DNA of 13,855 nucleotides from Bacilli bacterium (GCA_017618495.1 JAFZUD010000054.1:1-13855); one strand, 5' to 3'; counted from the first letter of the stretch, positions 1 through 7,634 are shown. Made by a program: numbers and translations. The notes: generated by a model from the sequence alone, not told the origin.

Positions 1-41
1 CTTACAAGGAAGAAGTAAAAGTCATATCAACCGAAAAGTAA
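1..41 (+). CDS. possible C-terminal end of a convergent gene (partial)
   Basis: Reading from base 3, the plus strand gives YKEEVKVISTEK followed by TAA at 39-41, directly before a hairpin that can terminate transcription in both directions. That arrangement fits the tail of a gene convergent with xerC. Only 12 codons are visible, so no family can be assigned and the reading frame could be chance. Low confidence. Confidence 0.3.
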   Translation, partial: YKEEVKVISTEK

Positions 42-64
42 AAAACCCCATTTTTGCAGGGGTT
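40..64. terminator. intrinsic terminator after xerC, probably bidirectional
   Basis: Arms AACCCC (44-49) and GGGGTT (59-64) form a 6-bp stem with a 9-nt loop. Read on the minus strand the stem is followed by a T run (45-40), and the xerC stop codon lies at the base of the stem. Read on the plus strand it is followed by ATTTCG and a run of seven T, so it could also end a convergent transcript. Confidence 0.75.
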
Positions 65-974
65 ATTTCGTTTTTTTCTTCTGACGAGGGAAGTGTTCTG
101 AGTACTCCTTCAACATCGCTTTCTTCGAAACGTGAGTGTAAATCTGAGTCGTATCAAGGGACTCATGACCGAGGAGTTCTTGAATGAGTCGGAGGTCCGC
201 TCCATTGTCCAAAAGATGGGTAGCAAAGCTATGCCTCATCTCATGTGGATGGAGACCATAACGGCATCCTGTTTTGATCTCGACCTGCTTGAGGATATAT
301 TCCAAACCTCTGACTGTGAGGTTCTCCCCTTTTCCTGAAAGGAAGAAGGATTCTTGGGACTTGTTGCTGTTTCTAAGTGAGGCAAGGACAGGCCTAGATT
401 TCTCGGCGTATTTCCTCATGGCCATCTCAGCGGTTCTTCCAAAAGGAACGATTCTCTCTTTCTTGCCTTTGCCATATACCTTGATGGTCCTCGAACGATA
501 ATCGATCTCCCTCATCTTGATGTTGATGAGTTCACTGGCACGGACACCGGAGGCATACATGAGTTCGAGTATTGCTTGGTCGCGAAGCATGAAGTCGTCG
601 GTTCTTTTGGCGTTTTCTTTCAGAAGCTCGTTGACTTGCTCAACCGTTAAGGTGTCAGGGTAACGGACTCCCTTCTTTGGCGCGGTGACCTGAAGGAATG
701 GGTTAACGACAACATATTGTTGATGTGCTAGATAATCATAGAAACGACGAAGGGCGGTTATCCTTCTTTGGCAGGATCTGGCTGAGACTCCCCTACCGAG
801 TTCTTCGCTAAGGAAGTTACGGATGTTTACTTTAGTAACGGCATCGAAAAGAAGGCCTTCTTTGTTAAGGTAGACGAAAAAGGAATCGATGTCTCTTTGA
901 TAAGAATCGAGGGTGTGTTCGCTATAGAGTTTGGCTTTAAGAAAATCTAAGTATTCTTTCTCAACCTTATTCAT
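63..974 (-). CDS. xerC: tyrosine recombinase XerC (chromosome dimer resolution)
   Basis: Site-specific tyrosine recombinase of 303 residues, the usual Xer length. It has an N-terminal SAM-like core-binding domain (about 1-90) and a C-terminal catalytic domain (about 105-295). All catalytic positions are visible: Arg145 in ASGVRASEL, Lys169 in GKGKKER, His244 and Arg247 in HPHEMRHSFATHLL, His270 in LLGHESL, and the nucleophile Tyr279 in TTQIYTHV. In the family, Xer proteins cut and rejoin DNA at dif to resolve chromosome dimers at cell division. The start ATG (972-974) overlaps the end of trmFO by 8 nt and has GGAGAG 8 nt upstream, so it is translated with trmFO. Position after topA-trmFO is the standard one for xerC (codV in Bacillus) and favours XerC over XerD, which cannot be separated on motifs alone. 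It is the last gene of its transcript. Confidence 0.93.
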   Translation of the reverse strand: MNKVEKEYLDFLKAKLYSEHTLDSYQRDIDSFFVYLNKEGLLFDAVTKVNIRNFLSEELGRGVSARSCQRRITALRRFYDYLAHQQYVVVNPFLQVTAPKKGVRYPDTLTVEQVNELLKENAKRTDDFMLRDQAILELMYASGVRASELINIKMREIDYRSRTIKVYGKGKKERIVPFGRTAEMAMRKYAEKSRPVLASLRNSNKSQESFFLSGKGENLTVRGLEYILKQVEIKTGCRYGLHPHEMRHSFATHLLDNGADLRLIQELLGHESLDTTQIYTHVSKKAMLKEYSEHFPRQKKKTK

Positions 975-2250
975 TGGCGTCTCTCCAATAAGATTCTATC
1001 TCTTGGAGGGCCTTTGAAATAGCCTGTTCGCGTTTTTCTTTCGCGCTGTCTGGAACAATTGCCCAGTTGGCGTTCATCGGTTCGAATTTGTTGCTTGCCG
1101 CATGAAGGATGTAATCAAGCAAAGATCCGATGACAGAACATCTTGGAGCTTGGTTGAAGGCTTTGCCTTCTTCCTTTCTCCAAAGGTTGATGGCAGCGAT
1201 GATTCCAGTAGCCGCGCTTTCGACATAACCTTCTACGCCAGAAAGCTGACCGGCGATATAGACGTTTGGAGAGTTTTTCAAAGAAAGGTCTTCGTTCAAG
1301 GCTTTTGGAGCGTTGATGTATGAGTTTCTGTGCATAAGACCATAACGGAGGAACTCCGCATGCTCTAAGCCAGGGATCATCTGGAAGACTCTCTTCTGCT
1401 CTGGGTATGTGAGGTTGGTTTGGAAACCGACGAGGTTATAGTAATCACCGAGTTTGGTGTCTTGCCTAAGCTGGGCGATCGCATAAGCCCTAGGATGCTC
1501 TTCGGTCCATAAACCAAAAGGTTTAAGAGGTCCATGCCTAAGGGTTTCGAAACCACGACTGGCAATGACCTCGATTGGCAAGCAGCCTTCGAAATAACGG
1601 GTGTCGAATTCGTGAACCAAGGCTTTCTTGGCGTTCACAAGCTCATTAACGAAGTTGGTGTATTCCTCTTTCGAGAAACCACAGTTGATGTAGGCTCCAT
1701 CATCTTGCTCAAATCTTGATTTGAAATAGGCTTTGGTGAAATCGATTGAATCCTTTTTGATGATCGGTGCGGAAGCGTCAAAGAAGGAGAGGTTCTTCTC
1801 TCCTATCACTTCGCCCAAAACGTTCATGAGAGACTCGCTTGTAAGAGGTCCTGTGGCGATGATTGTTGGGCCTTTAGGAAGCTCGGTGATTTCCTCTCTA
1901 TGAAGGACCAAATTTGGAAAAGAGGTCAGTTTTGCAGTGATTTTTGAAGCAAATATGTCACGATCGACGGCTAAAGCATTGCCTCCAGGGACCCTTGCGA
2001 TCTCCGCGGCTTCCATGGTGATTGAGTCCATTTTGCGCATCTCTTCTTTGAGAAGACCGCACGCATTATCAAGGCGATCGCTCTTAAGGGAATTGGAACA
2101 AACGAGCTCGCCGAAAGCGTCTGTCGTATGAGCTCCGTCATCAACTAAAGGACGCCTCTCATAGAGGTGAACTTTATAACCCTTCTTTAATAAGAAGAAG
2201 GCGGCCTCGCTACCCGCAAGACCTGCCCCCACAATAGTTACTTCTTTCAT
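967..2250 (-). CDS. trmFO: tRNA m5U54 methyltransferase TrmFO (folate/FAD-dependent)
   Basis: Flavoprotein that makes 5-methyluridine at position 54 of the tRNA T-loop using methylenetetrahydrofolate and reduced FAD. The N-terminus MKEVTIVGAGLAGSEAA is the FAD-binding Rossmann motif. Cys51 in LVCSNSLKSD and Cys223 in FEGCLPIE match the two cysteines known to matter in Bacillus TrmFO. I use the ATG at 2250, giving 427 residues and the standard family N-terminus. An ATG seven codons upstream (2271) is in frame but would add MVDREEE inside topA; GAGAAGAA lies just before the chosen start. The start overlaps the topA stop as ATGA, a sign of translational coupling. The GidA-like C-terminal part is complete (GQLSGVEGYVESAATG). 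Cytoplasmic; same transcript as topA and xerC. Confidence 0.93.
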   Translation of the reverse strand: MKEVTIVGAGLAGSEAAFFLLKKGYKVHLYERRPLVDDGAHTTDAFGELVCSNSLKSDRLDNACGLLKEEMRKMDSITMEAAEIARVPGGNALAVDRDIFASKITAKLTSFPNLVLHREEITELPKGPTIIATGPLTSESLMNVLGEVIGEKNLSFFDASAPIIKKDSIDFTKAYFKSRFEQDDGAYINCGFSKEEYTNFVNELVNAKKALVHEFDTRYFEGCLPIEVIASRGFETLRHGPLKPFGLWTEEHPRAYAIAQLRQDTKLGDYYNLVGFQTNLTYPEQKRVFQMIPGLEHAEFLRYGLMHRNSYINAPKALNEDLSLKNSPNVYIAGQLSGVEGYVESAATGIIAAINLWRKEEGKAFNQAPRCSVIGSLLDYILHAASNKFEPMNANWAIVPDSAKEKREQAISKALQEIESYWRDANE

Positions 2251-4373
2251 TTCTTCTTCTCGGTCAACCATTCATGGTGACGGCATTTCGGGAAGTTGGT
2301 GCATCCAAGGAAATCAACCTTCTTGCCATGCTTAAGGACGAGATGTCCGGTTTTGCACTTCGGGCATGGTTTGACATATTGATCAGGAGTGAAGGTTTCT
2401 TTCTTTGGAGTCTCGGTTCCATCGATGTTCTTGATGTAATGGCACTTTGGGAAGCCAGAGCAAGCGATGAATTCTTTGCCGCTCTTCTTATCTTTTCTGA
2501 TAACGAGAGGCTTGCCGCATTCTGGGCAAAGCTCGCCAGTTAACTTAGCGTTGGTTGGCTCTTTCTGAACATAATGGCAAGTTGGGTAATTCGAGCAGGC
2601 GACGAAAGTTCCATAACGGCTCTTCTTGGTGACAAGAGGAGATCCGCAATCTGGGCAAACACCGACTGGATTATCTAAAGCAGGATCGCGTTTTCCGATT
2701 CTTTCGGTCGCAACTTCAAGATCTTTGATGAATGGGCCATAGAAACCATTCATGGCGTCAAGCTTCTTGAGTTTTCCTTCCTCGATTTCATCGAGTTGAC
2801 TTTCCATTTTGGCGGTGTAGTCAAAGGAAACGATGGCTGGGAAGCAATCTTCCATGACCAAAGTGGTACGGGTACCGGTTTCGGTTGGGGTGAGAACACC
2901 TCCTTTGGAGGTGACATATCCATGAGCAATAAGCAATTTGATGGTGCTCGCGTAGGTTGACGGACGGCCGATGCCTTTTTCTTCCATCATCTTGACGACA
3001 CGGGCTTCGGTGTATCTGGCAGGAGCCTTGGTGAACTTCTGCTCGTTCTTGGTTTCGACGCGGTTATAGATTCCGTTGTCTTCGATCAAAGGAAGAAGCT
3101 TGGTGTCATCGTCTTCGAATTCACCATAGATGGCTTCATAACCCTTAAAAAGGGTTCTTGTTCCAACGGTCTTGAAGGAAAGGCCATTTTCTTCGAAGAT
3201 GACGGTCGTGACTTCTTCGACTTTGTCGGACATGACGGACGCTAAAGCGCGGTCATAGATAAGCTTGTAAAGCTTAGCCTCGCGTTCTCCGACAAATTTA
3301 GCGACGATTTCTGGGGTTCTGTGAGTGCCGGTAGGACGGATGGCTTCGTGGGCATCCTGGATCCTCTCCTGCTTCTTTCCGAATTTGACGTTGCCAAGGT
3401 ATTCATCGCCGAAGGTTTCGAGGATGAATGGTTTGGCGTGGTTGTAATAGAAGTTATCGCTCAAGCGGGTGCTGTCAGTACGCATGTAGGTGATAAGACC
3501 GACATGCTCTCCGTTGACCTCCAAACCTTCATAGAGTTTCTGAGCGAGGGATTGGGTCATCGAGGTGCTGAACTTGAAGCGGTTATAGGCTTCTTGTTGC
3601 ATCGTTGAGGTCGTGAATGGAAGCTTTGATGGGACACGTTTTTTGGTCTTTGTCAAAGAGGCGACATGATAGGTATCGGATAAGCGTTTGAGAAGGGCTT
3701 CCGCTTCTTCTTTGTTGTGAATCGTGGCGGTTTTGCCGTCGATTTTGTCCAAAGAGGCAGTGACTTTGGTGCCGTTGATATCAAGGACGATATCAAGGGT
3801 CCAGTACTCTTCTGGCTTGAATTCTTGGATCTCTTTATCGTTATCGACAATCATCCTGAGGGTGACGGATTGGACACGTCCGGCTGACTTCGATTTGATG
3901 GTTCTTTGAAGAAGAGAGGAAAGCTTAAAACCGATAATGCGGTCATACATCCTACGGGTCTCTTGGGAATTGACGAGATCCATATTGATGGTGCTTGGGT
4001 TATCGATAGCCTCTAAAAGGGCTGGTTTGGTGATTTCGTGGAAACGAAGACGTTTGGTCGTCTCAACGGATAGGCCTAAGACCTGCGCAAGATGCCAAGA
4101 AATGGCCTCTCCTTCGCGGTCAGGGTCGGTTGCGAGAATGACTTCATCAGCCTTCTTCGCGGCACGTGCAAGCTCGTTTATGATCTTCTGTTTGCCGCTT
4201 GCGACGACAAAGTTAGGGACGAACCCTCCTTCGACGTCGATTCCAAGGCCTCCCTTACCTCTCATTGAGAGGTCTCTGATGTGACCTTGGGACGCCATGA
4301 CTTTATAGTCATGACCCAAATATCTTCCGATGGTATCACATTTTTTTGGAGACTCGACAATAACTAATTTCAT
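2247..4373 (-). CDS. topA: DNA topoisomerase I (type IA)
   Basis: Type IA topoisomerase of 708 residues that relaxes negative supercoils by transient single-strand cleavage. The Toprim domain opens with MKLVIVESPKK (Glu7) and has the metal-binding acidic motif ATDPDREGE (83-89). The active-site tyrosine is Tyr296 in LITYMRTDSTRLS, and GIGRPSTYAS near 467-476 is the usual conserved block. The C-terminus carries three four-cysteine zinc ribbons (Cys 573/576/593/599, 616/619/638/644 and 670/673/691/697), normal for bacterial TopA. The start is preceded by AAAGG 10 nt upstream. A near-consensus promoter lies directly upstream, so topA heads the topA-trmFO-xerC transcript. Its upstream neighbour in other Firmicutes is dprA; here a lipoprotein gene intervenes. 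Confidence 0.97.
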   Translation of the reverse strand: MKLVIVESPKKCDTIGRYLGHDYKVMASQGHIRDLSMRGKGGLGIDVEGGFVPNFVVASGKQKIINELARAAKKADEVILATDPDREGEAISWHLAQVLGLSVETTKRLRFHEITKPALLEAIDNPSTINMDLVNSQETRRMYDRIIGFKLSSLLQRTIKSKSAGRVQSVTLRMIVDNDKEIQEFKPEEYWTLDIVLDINGTKVTASLDKIDGKTATIHNKEEAEALLKRLSDTYHVASLTKTKKRVPSKLPFTTSTMQQEAYNRFKFSTSMTQSLAQKLYEGLEVNGEHVGLITYMRTDSTRLSDNFYYNHAKPFILETFGDEYLGNVKFGKKQERIQDAHEAIRPTGTHRTPEIVAKFVGEREAKLYKLIYDRALASVMSDKVEEVTTVIFEENGLSFKTVGTRTLFKGYEAIYGEFEDDDTKLLPLIEDNGIYNRVETKNEQKFTKAPARYTEARVVKMMEEKGIGRPSTYASTIKLLIAHGYVTSKGGVLTPTETGTRTTLVMEDCFPAIVSFDYTAKMESQLDEIEEGKLKKLDAMNGFYGPFIKDLEVATERIGKRDPALDNPVGVCPDCGSPLVTKKSRYGTFVACSNYPTCHYVQKEPTNAKLTGELCPECGKPLVIRKDKKSGKEFIACSGFPKCHYIKNIDGTETPKKETFTPDQYVKPCPKCKTGHLVLKHGKKVDFLGCTNFPKCRHHEWLTEKKK

Positions 4374-4399
4374 TCGTAAACGGCCTTTCGACGCTAGGT

Positions 4400-4428
4400 A
4401 TCATAGGAACAGAAAATTGGGTTGTCAA
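4400..4428 (-). promoter_or_regulatory. sigma-70/A promoter of topA-trmFO-xerC
   Basis: On the minus strand TTGACA (4428-4423), a 17-bp spacer and TATGAT (4405-4400) predict a start near 4393, about 20 nt before the topA ATG. Upstream (about 4440-4520) the DNA is very AT-rich with A and T runs and could serve as an UP element. The hexamers and spacer length equal those of the rpsP promoter. Apart from this promoter and the GH43 terminator I see nothing else in 4374-4590. Confidence 0.8.
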
Positions 4429-4536
4429 ACACCTAATTTCCCTTTTCCTTATATATAAATAAAAGATTATTTATAGATTTTTTGTAAAATTTTCTGCTTC
4501 CTCGGGAATGTAAATTTAATTCGTTTTCAGTGCAAC

Positions 4537-4568
4537 AAAAAACCCAGTGGACACCATGATCCACTGGG
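4537..4568 (-). terminator. intrinsic terminator after the GH43 lipoprotein gene
   Basis: Perfect 9-bp inverted repeat CCCAGTGGA (4543-4551) and TCCACTGGG (4560-4568) with an 8-nt loop, followed on the minus strand by six T (4542-4537). It lies 22 nt past the lipoprotein stop codon and separates that gene from topA. Confidence 0.9.
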
Positions 4569-4590
4569 CTAATTGCTTATCTTTGATTAA

Positions 4591-6054
4591 TTAGGCAAGC
4601 CATTTAGCGGCAATAGCAGCCGATTCCTCAGAGGTGAGTTTGAGGACGGAGCCGTGACGCTTTCCGCCGCTTCCCCAAGAGAACTTGGAGGAAGGATAGA
4701 TGCTCCAGGCAGCGCCAGTGGTATCTTCGATGTCAGTTGTTGAGAATGGGAGGTAACCACTGCCGGCGTTGTATCTGTCGCCCATGATGCACCACTCTGG
4801 GGTATTTGGATCATCCCAGTCACACTTGTTGAACTGGAAGAGAGCTGGTCCTTCAAGGGTGGTGTTGTCAAAGCTATTGACGCCAGTGCCAGAAGTTGGA
4901 AGTCCAAGCTCATCGAGATCTAAGACTTTCTCCCAGGCTTCGTAGTCAAGGATGTCGTCGCTTCTGAAGACACGGATGCCACCATCTCTGTCGCCATTGT
5001 CACCGTCTTTGGTGATGGCGTAGTAATGGTCACCGATCTTGGTGCAGGTAGCGTCGATGATGTTTCTGCCATTTGGATGGTTGGAGTTCTCTGGGACGCC
5101 ATCCGTCTGGTTGTCGATGAAGAGTTTGGTTTCGCCGAAGTGCTCGAAGTCACGGGTGGTCGTGTAGTAGACGGCGTCGCCTTTGACTTTGGTCTTCTGA
5201 TCATCTGGTAAGGTGAGGTCATCGATGATGCAGCTGGACCAGAAGATGACGTACTGTCCGGTCTCTTCGTGCCAAGTCATCTCTGGGGCCCAAGCCATAC
5301 CGGCATTCTCTGGAGCGACTTCGATGTATTTTGGATCGCCCCAATCGGTGAGGTCTTCGGTTTCCCAAAGGATGAGGGTGTGTTTACCGTTAACGGTTGG
5401 GTAGGTGTAGCCTTTTGGAGTGTTTCTCCATCCGCCTTCTGGTCTGTTGTTGACCTTGAGGTCAGTGGCGATGATGAAGAATCTGTCGCCCTCTGGGGAA
5501 CGATAGACGAATGGGTCTCTGACGCCCTTTTCGCTAGCGATGGAGGAAAGGACTGGCTGATTTCCGTTTAAAGCCTGGAAGTTGAATCCCTGATCCTCTG
5601 GTGCTAAGGACATGTAGACTTGTTCGCCGTTGGCGCTTCCTTCACCGGTGAAGGTGACAAGGAGGTAACCGACATAATCGTCTTCAGTGAGCTCATAGCT
5701 TAAGCCTTTGACGGTGGCTTCCTGGGTGAACTTGCCAACCTTGCCATCTTTCTTGATGGTGGCGGTAAGATTGACGATGGTGTCCACTGTTGGTCTCTCG
5801 ACTGAACCAGGGGCGATGTCATCGATAGCTTCGCAATGAATGATATCTGGTTCATCGCAACTCCAAGTGATTGGGAGTCCGTCAACCTCTTCTGGGAGGT
5901 AGATGTTGCCTCTGATGTTGTCGAGGCCATCGAGGGTGAGGCCTGGGATATAGGCGGCCATTTCCTCAGATTCCATGGCTGGAACTTGTGGTTCGCTTGT
6001 GCATCCGGCTAATGCGAGGACGGCAAGCATAGGAAAGATAAATTTTTTGTTCAT
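4591..6054 (-). CDS. predicted lipoprotein, GH43-like glycoside hydrolase
   Basis: Protein of 487 residues. The N-terminus MNKKFIFPMLAVLALAGC is a lipoprotein signal peptide with lipobox ALAGC, so Cys18 should be lipidated and the enzyme held on the outer face of the membrane. Residues about 30-118 (ITWSCDEPDII, then TVNLTATIKKDGK-like text) resemble a degenerate bacterial Ig-like module. From about 128 it reads as a five-bladed beta-propeller of family GH43: GVRDPFVYRSPEGD gives the likely base Asp180, MAWAPEMTW (254-261) is typical, NIIDATC gives the likely pKa-modulating Asp334, TLEGPALF gives the likely acid Glu401, and RHGSV (466-470) is a usual late motif. GH43 enzymes mostly act on arabinose or xylose linkages; the substrate cannot be told here. 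No transporter or other sugar gene is adjacent. AGAGGA lies 9 nt before the ATG. The gene has its own terminator and an operator-like site upstream, and interrupts a conserved housekeeping order. Confidence 0.85.
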   Translation of the reverse strand: MNKKFIFPMLAVLALAGCTSEPQVPAMESEEMAAYIPGLTLDGLDNIRGNIYLPEEVDGLPITWSCDEPDIIHCEAIDDIAPGSVERPTVDTIVNLTATIKKDGKVGKFTQEATVKGLSYELTEDDYVGYLLVTFTGEGSANGEQVYMSLAPEDQGFNFQALNGNQPVLSSIASEKGVRDPFVYRSPEGDRFFIIATDLKVNNRPEGGWRNTPKGYTYPTVNGKHTLILWETEDLTDWGDPKYIEVAPENAGMAWAPEMTWHEETGQYVIFWSSCIIDDLTLPDDQKTKVKGDAVYYTTTRDFEHFGETKLFIDNQTDGVPENSNHPNGRNIIDATCTKIGDHYYAITKDGDNGDRDGGIRVFRSDDILDYEAWEKVLDLDELGLPTSGTGVNSFDNTTLEGPALFQFNKCDWDDPNTPEWCIMGDRYNAGSGYLPFSTTDIEDTTGAAWSIYPSSKFSWGSGGKRHGSVLKLTSEESAAIAAKWLA

Positions 6055-6080
6055 GGGAAAATATCCTCTTTTTCGTAGAT

Positions 6081-6086
6081 ATTTTA
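6081..6086 (-). promoter_or_regulatory. possible -10 box of the GH43 lipoprotein gene
   Basis: TAAAAT on the minus strand, 27 nt before the ATG, would give a start near 6074. No good -35 lies at 16-18 bp. A TTGACA exists (6123-6118) but is 31 bp away, too far to pair with it. The promoter would therefore be weak or activator-dependent. Confidence 0.4.
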
Positions 6087-6090
6087 CCCA

Positions 6091-6104
6091 TGTAAGCGCT
6101 CACG
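6091..6104. promoter_or_regulatory. cre-like operator (CcpA/LacI family) upstream of the GH43 gene
   Basis: TGTAAGCGCTCACG matches the catabolite-responsive-element consensus TGWAANCGNTNWCA at every fixed position except the last (G for A). It has the central CG step typical of LacI-family operators. It sits 4 bp upstream of the candidate -10 box, inside the core promoter region, where binding would block transcription. A sugar-utilisation gene is the expected target of such a site. The regulator (CcpA or a local LacI-type protein) is not in the window. Confidence 0.6.
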
Positions 6105-6149
6105 CAAAAGCCAAACATGTCAAAATCACATGGCAATCTTATTGTCGAT

Positions 6150-6956
6150 TTAAGTTTTCGACGGTTCTCTCTCGCCTCTGACATCCCCGATCATGAGGAG
6201 GACATCCTCAGGGCTTTCGATGACAAAAGCCCCTTCTTTGATAAGGGTGTTGCAGGCACTTTGGTCGGTAGCCCTGTATGGAACGCAGCCAACGTCTTTG
6301 TTCGAGCTCATCGCGTAATTGACGGTGATGAGGGTTCCGCTTCTTCTAGCGGCCTCCCCTACGACCGTCGCTTTTGATAAGCCGGCAACGATGCGGTTTC
6401 TAAGAGGGAAAGTCTCAACGGTTGGTTTGGTCATTCCTGGGTACTCGGAAACGACAAGACCTTCCTTCTTGATCCTTTCATATACTGGTGTGTTCTCGCT
6501 TGGATAACAGAAATCGATGCCGTTACCGAGGACGGCAATAGCCCCGCCTTTGCTGTCTAGAGCCGCAGAAAGGGCTGCTACATCGATTCCGCGGGCCAGA
6601 CCGCTAACTATTCTGTAGCCGTACTTCGAAAGGCCAGAGCAGATGGTTTTCGCCATCTCGTCGCCATATGGGCTCGAATTCCTTGAGCCAACATAGGAAA
6701 CACATTTGGAACCATTTCCTAATAGAGATAAATCTCCATAGTAAAAAAGAACAATAGGAGGTTTGAAAGATTGCCTAAGGGCTGATGGATATTCAGGGTC
6801 GACCAAAGTGACGAACTTACTATGGCATGTCGAAACAAGCTTCTTATAAGTGTCGTCGTCTGGTATTTCCTTGCCTCTTACGGCTTGGGATATTTTGTCC
6901 CAGTCGCCCTCGTACTTAAGGGCAAGATAATGAAGAATCTGGTTTGGTTTTAGCAT
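6150..6956 (-). CDS. dprA: DNA processing protein DprA/Smf
   Basis: DprA loads RecA onto incoming single-stranded DNA during transformation and is often kept in species not known to be competent. The Rossmann-like core is clear: YVGSRNSSPYG (88-98), IVSGLARGID (116-125), AVLGNGIDFCYPSEN, FPLRNRIVAGLS (183-194), and EAARRSGTLIT (201-211). I start at the ATG at 6956 (268 residues) because GGAGGG lies 9 nt before it; an in-frame ATG at 6980 would add eight residues but has no ribosome-binding site. Oddities: the usual His in the SGLARGID-x-x-AH motif is Leu129, the segment normally reading VFAVPG is GCVPYRATDQS (223-233), and the protein ends without the C-terminal winged-helix extension found in longer DprA. 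Downstream of rnhB in the usual Firmicutes order, in the rbgA-rnhB-dprA transcript. Confidence 0.9.
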   Translation of the reverse strand: MLKPNQILHYLALKYEGDWDKISQAVRGKEIPDDDTYKKLVSTCHSKFVTLVDPEYPSALRQSFKPPIVLFYYGDLSLLGNGSKCVSYVGSRNSSPYGDEMAKTICSGLSKYGYRIVSGLARGIDVAALSAALDSKGGAIAVLGNGIDFCYPSENTPVYERIKKEGLVVSEYPGMTKPTVETFPLRNRIVAGLSKATVVGEAARRSGTLITVNYAMSSNKDVGCVPYRATDQSACNTLIKEGAFVIESPEDVLLMIGDVRGEREPSKT

Positions 6957-6958
6957 TG

Positions 6959-6998
6959 CATGGAACCCTCCACATTTCATATAGAGAGGAAATCCATG
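6959..6998 (-). promoter_or_regulatory. hairpin that can mask the dprA ribosome-binding site
   Basis: In the mRNA, CATGGA (6998-6993) can pair with TCCATG (6964-6959), and inside it CCTC can pair with the GAGG of the dprA Shine-Dalgarno GGAGGG, with a small internal loop between the stems. The fold begins about 15 nt after the rnhB stop, so ribosomes finishing rnhB could affect it. A prediction by eye only. Confidence 0.35.
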
Positions 6999-7013
6999 TT
7001 TTTCCGAAAATCT

Positions 7014-7634
7014 TTAACAGAGTTTTGGGCTATCGTCGATGAGGAACTTGATTGGCGCGAATGTTTTGCGGTGAATATGGTCGATTGGGCCATATTTCAT
7101 GATGGCGTCGATATGGGCTTTGGTTCCGTACCCTTTATGTTTGGCGAAGCCATATTCAGGATATTGCTTATCAAGCTCATCCATATATCTATCACGGCTG
7201 ACTTTGGCGAGAATTGAGGCTGCAGCGACGTTTAGGCACTGAGCATCACCCTTAATCATGGCGATGACTTTCTTGCCTTTAAGATATAAAGGCATGGCGT
7301 CAGTGATGATGAGGTCATAATCGATGCCGATCTGCTCAATGGCTTTCTTCATGCAGATCTTGGTGGCCTCATAGATGTTGTATTTGTCGATGTCGTCCGC
7401 ACTGACGGAAGCGATGCCATAGGCAAGGGCCTTTTCCTTAATCACATCGAAAAGGGCTTCACGTTTCTTGGCGGTGAGTTTCTTGGAATCGTCGATCAAT
7501 TCATCTGCGAAGTCTGGAGCGAATAATGCGGCGGCCGCAAAAACAGGCCCAGCAAGAGGGCCACGTCCTGCCTCATCGACTCCAACGATGAGTTTGCAAG
7601 AGGTCGAATAGAATTCCTTTTCCTTATTAAGCAT
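7014..7634 (-). CDS. rnhB: ribonuclease HII
   Basis: RNase HII of 206 residues, normal length, which nicks 5' of ribonucleotides in DNA-RNA hybrids and starts removal of misincorporated ribonucleotides. The four metal-binding acidic residues are seen: Asp20 and Glu21 in IVGVDEAGRGPLAGP, Asp112 in LIITDAMPL, and Asp130 in IKGDAQCLNVAAASI. The start ATG overlaps the end of rbgA by 8 nt, so the two are translationally linked; only a weak AGAGAA lies upstream. Cytoplasmic. Confidence 0.96.
   Translation of the reverse strand: MLNKEKEFYSTSCKLIVGVDEAGRGPLAGPVFAAAALFAPDFADELIDDSKKLTAKKREALFDVIKEKALAYGIASVSADDIDKYNIYEATKICMKKAIEQIGIDYDLIITDAMPLYLKGKKVIAMIKGDAQCLNVAAASILAKVSRDRYMDELDKQYPEYGFAKHKGYGTKAHIDAIMKYGPIDHIHRKTFAPIKFLIDDSPKLC

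Noticed and set aside
63..974. Integrase of a mobile element
   Set aside because: The tyrosine recombinase sits in the standard topA-trmFO-xerC order with coupled translation, and no att repeats or cargo genes are nearby.
2251..2271. Earlier trmFO start adding MVDREEE
   Set aside because: TrmFO begins at the Rossmann strand MKEVTIVGAG; the 2250 start overlaps the topA stop as ATGA, the common coupled arrangement.
3321..4284. Antisense frames of 95 and 115 codons opposite topA
   Set aside because: Shadows of the strongly supported topA frame; no ribosome-binding sites or recognisable motifs.
4440..4520. AT-rich stretch as an origin or attachment site
   Set aside because: No DnaA-box cluster, direct repeats or tRNA gene; an UP element for the topA promoter is a simpler reading.
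4587..5571. Open frames of 60-110 codons overlapping the GH43 gene on both strands
   Set aside because: Composition is that of shifted or antisense frames (Ser/Thr/Pro-rich or Trp/Val-rich); no start signals and the GH43 frame explains the DNA.
6118..6123. TTGACA as the -35 box of the GH43 gene
   Set aside because: The only plausible -10 (6081-6086) is 31 bp away, and the correct distance holds AGCGCT, which is not a -10.
6957..6980. Earlier dprA start at 6980
   Set aside because: No ribosome-binding site precedes it, while GGAGGG is well placed for the ATG at 6956.
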